A stretch of DNA of 64,000 nucleotides from Choristoneura fumiferana (Eukaryota > Arthropoda > Insecta > Lepidoptera > Tortricidae), in the NCBI RefSeq assembly GCF_025370935.1, contig NC_133493.1, positions 355,799 to 419,798 of the forward strand. Direction: 5' to 3'. Shown piece after piece: positions 10,786-20,031 of this stretch. A program made the translations under genes and the position numbers. The notes beneath the pieces are model-generated. The model was not told where the DNA came from. It was given only the letters and a program-made list of their open reading frames with translations, and searched no databases. Every line of letters starts with the position of its first letter. Position 1 is the first letter of the stretch.

Positions 10786-11000
10786 GCAAGTTAAATTCGA
10801 CCAACTTCCAGTAGTTGGATTGCCTTGAAATTTGGTATACTTATGTAAATTGCGTGATAATATAATAATCTCGTAGTGACATCCTGGTAGTTTGGCCAGG
10901 AACGTCTTCAAAGGACGGAACTCTTCAACGGTCAATGGCATCGACTTGAAAGGTATCCAAAAGTGGTTTGGTTGACAGACAATACAAGAAAAGTTAGCAA
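10786..11000 (+). repeat. REP-H copy
   Basis: CTTCCAGTAGTTGGATTGCC, then ACATCCTGGTAGTTTGGCC and GGACGGAACTCTTCAACGG. Related copies are at 34316-34575, 51940-52150 and 60360-60475. Confidence 0.6.
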
Positions 11001-11963
11001 AAAAGAGGTTGTATTAAAAATGATATGAAAACTTATTTCCTTGCAAGTCTAAACTCGGTAAGGCAATATGGCTAATGTGTGGAGGGAGAGACTCGACTCG
11101 ATCGTTGTGGCTCACGTATCAAATTATCGGTCCTTTTATTTTTCCATTGTAGTGTATCTTGTTTCTGATGTCCTTTAAATCGTTCAAAGATTAATGTTTT
11201 GTTAACTGTTATTTTCATATGTTTTATGTACAATAAAGAGTTACAATACAATGCAAATGGCAAAGTTTAAAAAGAATAATGGACAAAACACATTTATTAG
11301 ATATTATAAGACATTTATTCCAATAAGCAACTATTACAATAATAACTTAGTCAAATAACTCGCCCCTAGTCATTCCCGGTGCAAAAGTGCCCATAACGCT
11401 CGTGGCATTTCCACGTTGGATAGCTATGGACAGCCTGTGCACCAGAAATGATTCGGAGCGAGGGTCCTCCCCTTTTTGTCTGACATTATAATGTAATTTT
11501 CTTAGGAATTGACAAGTTTATTGGGTTGTTATAAAACAATTAGTTTGTTTGTTTATACTCTTTATTGTACAAAAAGGAAAAACAAAAAGGTTACATAAAT
11601 AAAAGTAAAGTGTTAAGTACAAAGGCGGACTTATCACTGCAGGGATCTCTGCCAGTCAACCTTTGAGTGGTAGAGGAGCAATAAAAAAAAACAAGGATCG
11701 ACAAATAGAGCAAAACATTTGAATAAATATAAATGCAATTATGTAAACCTCAAATACCTACCTATAATTAATACCTTTAATTATAATCTAAATGCGTGTC
11801 GGACTCGCACACCGAGGGCTCCGTATAAATCAGTCTTAGCAGAATCCCTCTCCTAAGCAAAATGTAAGCAGTTTGGGGTAATTTTAGATGGTTTCCGATA
11901 GACAGAGCATATTCTCCATAGTTCTTTTGGCAACATCTACCTACCAAATTTTTTGTGCCACAG
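11001..11963. other. unassigned DNA before the HYKK start exon
   Basis: Noncoding in both copies. It ends in a good splice acceptor, TTTTTTGTGCCACAG at 11949-11963. An in-frame ATG at 11888 could extend the protein through a hydrophobic stretch, but copies A and B differ by 7 nt inside it, which would break the frame, so it is very likely intron. Confidence 0.55.
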
Positions 11964-12096
11964 AACCATTGAAGATGACGGAAACCGTGCTGGAGCCAGG
12001 GAAGGTGATAAAGCCGCTGATCAGCCACGAGGAGGTCAAGCTGCTGGCTGAACGGCTCTATGGCATATCGGTGCTGGAACTGACTGAGCTGAATGG
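11964..12096 (+). CDS. HYKK: HYKK exon with start codon
   Basis: The ATG at 11975 follows an acceptor ending at 11963, so an 11-nt leader precedes it and at least one upstream noncoding exon is expected. It encodes residues 1-40 and two bases of codon 41, with donor GG|GTAAG. The helical N-terminal segment (HEEVKLLAERLYG) is typical of the family. Confidence 0.8.
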
Positions 12097-15000
12097 GTAA
12101 GAAATAATTTCGAGAAATACAATCGAAGTTCGTATCGTACCATCCCTCTCTCACTCTCGTATTAAATAATAGTTACTGTATACTGTTCACTTTTGCGTAT
12201 ACTGTTCACTTTTGCGTCATAAGGTGGACAATCCGGTGGTACTAGGCAAATTGCATTTATTTGTGCCAGACAAATATATAAGTGCGGCAACTCGCAAAGG
12301 GAGGCGTCCACGCAACCTTTTCACCCTGGTGAACAAAACTAGGACCCTGCAAGCGGGCAATGCACCTACCGCTAGGGCTGTTGCGTTGATAAACGAGTTC
12401 CTCGCACAGATCCGGGAGGCCGACGTATTTGCAGATAGCTGGCCAACCCTCCTATGTAAATTCAGCCGCTTTTTAAATAGTCGTAAGCCTCTAGTGTAAG
12501 TTTATCTTTATATTTTTCATCTGTATTTTCTAGTTATAAGTTTACTCGCTTGTGGACGTTTTGGTTTTTACTGTAAGTCCACAAGATAATCTTTTATATA
12601 AATAAATAAATAAATAAATAGTACTTAGTATCAGCGGGATGACAAGATACAAAGTTAGAATTCTACGTGGACGAAGTCGCGGGTAACGGCTAATATATAA
12701 TAATAATATAGAAAGAAAGAAAGAAAGAAGACATTTATTCACTAACACAGAAGACACATATACAGCAAAATTTACACAAATAAACCAAAATAATAATAAT
12801 AAATTACAGAAAAACACATGCAAACAGTCTAAATACATATACACAATTTTGTGTGTCCCCGCGAAAGTAAAACGGTCGCTGACTCACCATTATGCTGAAG
12901 CGTTAGACGCCTGCAGCGCTGATATCATTGAATACCATCGCTAACCTCCCTTGTGTCCTCAGCTACGATGACAAGAACTACAAAATCATCGAGGACCCCA
13001 ACATGAAGAATCCTCTCATCACGCACCACAGCCCGCACGGTTACGTGCTCAAGATTATGAACTCCATGGACTCGCAGAATAAGGGCATCGTGGAAGCTCA
13101 GAACGAAATTATGAACCTCTTGAGTGAGTATTTTAACAACCCTGTCAAATTTAAAACGTTTATTCTGCAAGTAGACCGCAAATTCTCTTTTAGATGAAAC
13201 TTTTTTAACAAGCAGCGCTTTCGGAAAGTCCATCATTGTAAAGAAGAATGCGCCGCAAGAAACTTGGCAAAAAGTAATTTTCTCAAAATGCTTATCTATT
13301 CATCATCAACTGCTGGCTCCCAATGAGCGCTGTTGCGCCCTGCCCTCGGCTCGACGCATCCTACTAAACACTGACAACAACAACAACAACAAGTCATCAT
13401 CTACATATATTTGTCACTTCTACTTGTCAGCCGTGGTGGCCTTTAGTTGGACAAAATGACCTCTCAAGCTGAGGATCGCGGGTGCAAACCCGGGCTCGCC
13501 CCTCGTGAGTTGTTAGAAATTTATGTGCGACATACAAATCGCAAAACATAACGCTTTTGCGGGAAGTCTTGTAAAAAGTGACTTTATGACAAGTTTCTGT
13601 CATCACATTTTTCTTGGCAATGATGGTCTTTCCGAAAGCGCTGGCAAAGAATTGAGAATAAAGATAATTGTAGTGCAAAAGAGCTCTTATATGTTTTTGA
13701 TCTAATAGTTTTTTTTGGTATCTTTTCATTTCGTCAAAGTTTTTTTACCAATGACTTATTTCACAAATGTTTAATTTGCCAAATGAATTATATTCTAAAA
13801 CTTTAAGTACTAGATAGATATAGATAGATACATTTCAAAAATCCCTATAGGTCAGGTTAGTTCATATAAATCCTGAAACATTAAAATTTTACATTTTCAG
13901 AATAAAATGCATTTGGCCAAGTAGAACATTTGTGAAACAATTTAAAAAAACTAGTAGTAGTAGTAGTTTAGGTCTTAGTTTGTAGGTTATATTATAAGTT
14001 TAGGTTAATTTTATTTTGTTTTAATATTTAATTCGTTTCAGTTTATATTTAAAATAATAATTAAAAAAAATGTTTTGGTTAGACATTAGTGAACCATACT
14101 TTTTATTGATTAGACACTCGCAACGTGACATGCCCCAAGCCTGTCCGGAACGTGTACGGACACTTCTACTCCGTGGAGACCCTGTCCGGCAAGCAGCACG
14201 CCGTCCGGCTGCTGGAGTTTGTTCCGGGGGCGTTGCTCAAGGACGTCCCGCGGAGCGAAGCGCTCATGTACCAGCTTGGAGAGTTCGTCGCCAACTTGGA
14301 TAACAAGCTGCAGGTGCGTTTTTGAGATTTAAGTAGTATTTATTTAATAACATTTGAAATTTACCTCGAGCTTTGCGGTGAGGGAAAACATCGTGAGGAA
14401 ACCTGCACAAACCTGCGAAGCAATTCAATGGTGCGTGTGAAGTTCCCGATCCGCACTGGGCCCGCGTGGGAACTACGGCCCAAGCCCTCTTGTTCTGAGA
14501 GGAGGCCTGTGCCCAGCAGTGGGACGTATATAGGCTGGGATGATGATGATGATGATGATGAATGCGAGTAAACGAAGGTCTCTACGAATTACATCGTATC
14601 ATACGACCGAAATAGGAACGTCTCTGGCACGGAATGTAACGCGCCACGCACTACAACATGTCAACGGCATGTCATACCCATAAGAAGCGTATTGGCTCTG
14701 TGCACGACATCAGCGCCACCTAGCGTCCGCAACTTTTATGGCGCTGATGCTCTGACGTTTTGAAATTTCATCGCGACATTGTGACCAAAATCAAACCTAT
14801 AACGTATGAATTTATAATACAAAATAACTGTGATACCGTGATTTGGGTGGACAAAAGGTTGTGAATTCATTTTTGGTCATTAAAATTAAATGAGGTAAGT
14901 AAAATTGTATAATTCAAGCTCGCATCATAATACAAACATCTATTACTAAAATTAGGTAGTTAAAGTCTATACAAATTGCTTTGTTTATGAGTTCATAATG

Positions 15001-18000
15001 AGTATGACAGATGACAGAGCCAGAACTATTTCTACTTTTGGCCACCATGAGCGCTGCGATAGATTTCATCACCCCCACCTATTACTTCGCACCCTCCTAA
15101 TAGTTTTTTACCCGACTGCCCGAAGGAGGGTTATGTTTTTACGCTCCGTGCATGGCACGCGTCGGCGCCGGTTGGTTAGACATTAGTGAATGAAAAGTGC
15201 TAGTGTGCATAGTCTCATACTTTTCAATATAAAGAATACATTTACGCCTGACACGTTGCTAGTACGGCCATGGTATGATACGGTACCTATAGCGGGTAGA
15301 GACTAACATCTCCCGGTGTCGGTGCGATTCGGTGTGATAGGTGAGTATTTCTCAAAAAGCTGCCCCGTCATGAAATTGTCAAGAAATGATAGTCAAGAAA
15401 TTATTTACACTAAGGAATGACTATAAGGACGAGACGAGGTCTAACATAAACTACATAAAACATCCAAAATTTCTTGGTGTCAGGAAAACGTCACGAAATC
15501 TTGTGAGGGAATAAAATCGTAATTTTGTAACTACATCGAAACTTTCTATTGGATCCAATAACAAAGATTATCTGACTTTTTATCACCTTCACCACAAGGT
15601 TTTGTATATATTTAAACACTGAAATAGCGTCAGGTTTTTTTTAATAAGTGGACAACTGAAAATGGACAACTTTTTGAGAAATAGGTACCTATGAATTGTC
15701 CTTCCGCCCGCTTGCAAGAGGCTCTCGTTCACACTTCAGCGCAATGAAAGAGATGAAAGTAAAGCTGACGGTGTTTCAGTACCGACAGGTAATCTCATCA
15801 CTCATTAACCCCCGATGCAAGAAGAGGGGTGTTATAAGTTTGACCGCTATGTGTGTCTGTCTGTGTGTCTGTCTGTGGCACAGTAGCTCTTAGACGGGTG
15901 GACCGATTTGAATGCGTTTTTTTTATTTGAAAGCAGGCTTAGAGATAAACGAATTCTTCGCAGATGAAGTCGCGGGCAATAGCTTGGTAGTGCATAATTA
16001 TTTTTTACTTTTTAGTTGTCTTTTTTGTCGGCGTTTTTTTTCTTGCGTTTTTTGATGTCGGGGGTTTTTTAAATTTTAAATTAAAGTTTTAATTTTAAAT
16101 TAAGTACTTAGTTAATTTCATAATCATCATCATCATCTCAGCCGTAGGACGTCCACATTTGGACACGTTGGCAGCGGCCTGCATCCACCGTGAACCCGCG
16201 GCTTTAACCAGGTCATCCGTCCATCTTGTTGGTGGACGTCCTACGCTGCGCTTGCCGATCCGCGGTCTCTACTCGAGAACTTTTCGGCCCCAACGGCCAT
16301 CTGTTCTTTGATAATGAGTAAGCTCGGGATATGAGGATGAGTCACAAACTGCACTTTTCTAAAAAAGCGAATACAGCATAAATTAAGCGAACGATAACCT
16401 AACCAAAAAAAAGTTGGAAAAGCGACTTTGTCACTTCAAAGTTCAATATCTCAAAAACGGCGATTTGACCGATTTTGACGAAACATAATATGTCTAAGAA
16501 CCATCGCTAGAAAAACTAATTTCAAATAAAATTATTCGTGTGTGTTTGTGTGTGTGTGTGTGTGTCTGTCTGTGGCACCGTAGCTCAAGTGGGTGGACCA
16601 ATTTGAATGCGGTCTACTTTATTTGAAATCAGGTTTACTAGCGATGGTTCTTAGTCATGTTTTATCAAAATCGGTTTAGCCGTTTTTGAGATATTGAACT
16701 TTGAAGTGACAAAGTCGGGGTTTTCGACTTTTTTTAGGTTAGGTTAGTTTGTAGCTATCACAGGTCTGTGGTAGGTATTTTTATTTCAGTTTGTGAGCAA
16801 CGTAAACTAAACACCGTAAAGCTAAGTACACACGTAACGGACAGCACAATAGGTGGCCTTGCGCGCGCATTACAGGCAAAGCAAGTGGGACAAGGATGTA
16901 CGATATGTTCACGTAACTTAATTATATTAATACATGTCGTTGTTTTTTTTAGCAACTAAACTGTAACATCATCCCAGCCTATATAAGTCCCAGTGCTGGG
17001 CACAGGCCTCCTTTCAGAATGAGAGGGCTTGGGCCGTATTCCCACGCGGGACCAGGGGGGCTACGAAATTCAATAACCTGACCAACAAAAAGTTGAAAAA
17101 CCCCAGAATTTGTCACTTCAAAGTTCGATATCTCAAAAACGGCTGAACCGATTTTGATGAGACATGTCTAAGAACCATTGCTAGAAAACCTGATTTCAAA
17201 TAAAAAAACCGCATTCAAATCGGTCCACCCGGTTAAGAGCTACGGTGCCACAGACAGACAGACAAACACACAGACATACAGACACTAGACACACATAGCG
17301 GTTAAACTTATAACACCCCTCTTTTCGCGTCGGGGGTTAAAAATCGATGTTCGTATCGTACGGCCCTCTCACTCTCGTACTTAAATAATATATTAGCGTC
17401 AACGGGACGCTAAGATACGAAGTTCGACTTTTTCTTTTCGTATAGTGGATATACATTATACATACACTGCATTGAATTGCTCCACAGGTTTGTGCCGGGT
17501 TCCTCACGATGTTTTCCTTCACCGTAAAATCTCGTAACTATAACATGTTGTTGCTTGTTAGGTAATTAATTGTTAAAACAATAATTTACGACATAATCAA
17601 AACTGCGTTACGAGACTTCATTATTTTAAAACGCGGGGATAGCGCCATCTAGGTTCGAATAGCTAAACTACTAATGTTGCAAGTATGCTGAATCCATTCA
17701 AGCGGAGTGTCGTGTGTCGTGTACTCAATACTTTGGCATAATCTCACTAGATGACTCTGTTCGGTCGTCAACAGATTATTAAATTAACCGATAGATGACG
17801 TTAGTTGTGAATAATCAGAATGATATAGAATTTAGAAGTTTCCGTTTTTTGACGAAACAGGAATTGTAACTAAGAAAGTGGATAGTTATGTATGATGCTT
17901 CCTGTGGTCCTTAAGCTACGTAAGTATACAAGTTGCTTTAAAAATTAGTAGGTAAGTCTAATTATGTCGCCATAAGATACCAAAAAGATACTCAAAAATT

Positions 18001-19996
18001 ATTAAAACTTTTACTCTAATACCTTAAAAATAAAGCGTATGTTCCGATATTTTTGACTACCTTGGTCGCTCCGAAATATCTGATGGGGACTGTACCTACT
18101 TCTAATGATCGGGTTGGCTTAAAATTTTGTACCGGATACGTAAATGCCAATGCAAGTACAATTTCAATAAAGAAAGTGTCAGAAAGAATATCTGTCTGTT
18201 TATGTCGGAAAGTGCTCCGAGGAGTTATTCGGGTTGATCCACTTCCATCCTCACCTCACCATATAGATAGTTGGTAGTCTTCTATTGGCTGCAGCTGAAA
18301 ATCAGCGCTGTGGTTCCGTACCTCAGCATTGCTGAGCTGCCAGCCCTTTCGGCTAGCTATAAGTTTACTTTAATCAAACAATAAGTTATGTACCTGATGC
18401 ATGCTACCTACAAGTTTGCCAAAAACAACATACAATTGAATTGAGAACCTTTTTTGAAGTCGGTTAAAAATAGAACTTGCCTTGTTGCAAATCTTATTAA
18501 CAGATGGCGCTGTTTTTAATAATGTTGCAGAACTTCAGCCACTCGGGCCTGGCGGCGCGCGAGCACATCTGGATGCTGAGCAAGGTGCCCGAACTGGACA
18601 AGTTCAAGTACGTCATCAAGGATGAAGAGAAGCACGACCTGGCTGAAGAGGTAACATCTAACAGTGTTTCGTCCGCCTGGTAGAATATCTAGGACTCGTC
18701 ATCCACTGCTGAACAAAGACCTTCCCCTTAGAACACTACAATGAACGACGACTCGCCACTTGCATACACCGGTTGCCCGTATCCGTAACTTTCACGATGT
18801 CATCAGTCCATCTAGTGGGATGCCAACAAATTAATCCAAATTCCCAAAAATTGTTCTGACATTTTTAAATTTGACCATTTAAACCAGATTAAAGTTATAT
18901 CAACTTCAAATTTTGATTTTGGTAGGTTTGAAATAAAATCTAGTTGATTGAGTGAACGAGTGGTGTCAAGCTCAGTATGATCTTGCAAAATCTTGGTGAA
19001 TCACATTTTAACAGTTTATAAAAAGAATTAGCCTACAGGCAAAAGTATGTTCTAGAAAGAGAGAAAAATATTGCGATGGGTGCAGGCTGATTCCAACAAA
19101 AGCAACTTGAGGTGTATAGGGGAGACCTACCTATGTCCAACAGTAGACGTCCAACGGCTGGTACGATGATGATGACAGCTAACAATAATGTCAAGCTTTT
19201 TAATATAAAACATAGAAACAGAACAAAAATTCAGCCCACAAATAATCTAAGATTTCTAAGTAATCCAAGAGAGCTCAGGGGCAAAATTGGTACCCACAAT
19301 GTGTAGATATCTCAAATCAGACCCTGTGCTAATTTTCAGGTAATCGAGGAGTTCAAATACGCCGTGGTACCCAAGCTGGACGAGCTGGAGCGAGGAGTCA
19401 TCCATGGGGACGTTAATGAGATGAATGTCATCGTGGGAACCAAGCCGGGCGCCAGGTACCTACTGAGCTAGACTTTAACACACAGTTATTCTGGAGACAT
19501 TAGCGGGTTGTAAAAAGCGGAAGCCAGAAAGAGCTCAAGATGTGAATATCATGAATATCATGGGACAATAATGGTGCCAAGTATTAGCAAAGCTTGTACT
19601 TGTACTATGGGTAGGCAACGGTTAAACATACTTATAAAGATGGACAAATACATACTGGTACTAGGATTTACGAATAATTCGTAGACTAGAATTGAGGCTG
19701 AAGGGAGGTGGTGTATTTGCGTATGGGTATTGTACAGTCGCACGGGTGTACACCACTCAGTACATTCAAAATTTGGTAAATCGAATATAGATTTATAAAA
19801 TCGAATACCAAATTCTCATTATTGTTTTATATTGAATATTACTGGAGTGTTACTGCCCCACATGAAATGCCAGCCTATAATTTAGTTAGCTAGAGTTGGT
19901 CCAAATCAAGTCTCCAGAATTGCCCTGTGATTGCTAGATGTAGGCCGTGACCTTTGAGTTCACTATATTTTGACCCTTTTTTAACAGGGGTGTTAT

Positions 19997-20031
<35 letters not shown>

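Larger units (their letters stand above)
3224..17890 (+). repeat. large duplicated block, copy A
   Basis: Collinear with 44359-58050. Copy A carries HYKK exons 1-3 and continues into exons 4-8. Sequence present only in A: about 3362-4728, the LINE tail 9406-9754, about 14573-15300 and about 15397-16030. Sequence present only in B: the S-polyA insertion at 44720-45012, about 70 bp near 45185-45250, about 47182-48532, and about 280 bp near 53842-54125. Confidence 0.9.

Noticed and set aside
11888..11974. Upstream in-frame ATG giving HYKK a hydrophobic N-terminus
   Set aside because: Copies A and B differ by 7 nt within it, which would shift the frame, and a good splice acceptor lies at 11963.
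14070..14303. Second frame across HYKK exon 3
   Set aside because: Out of frame with the kinase and conserved only because the exon is.
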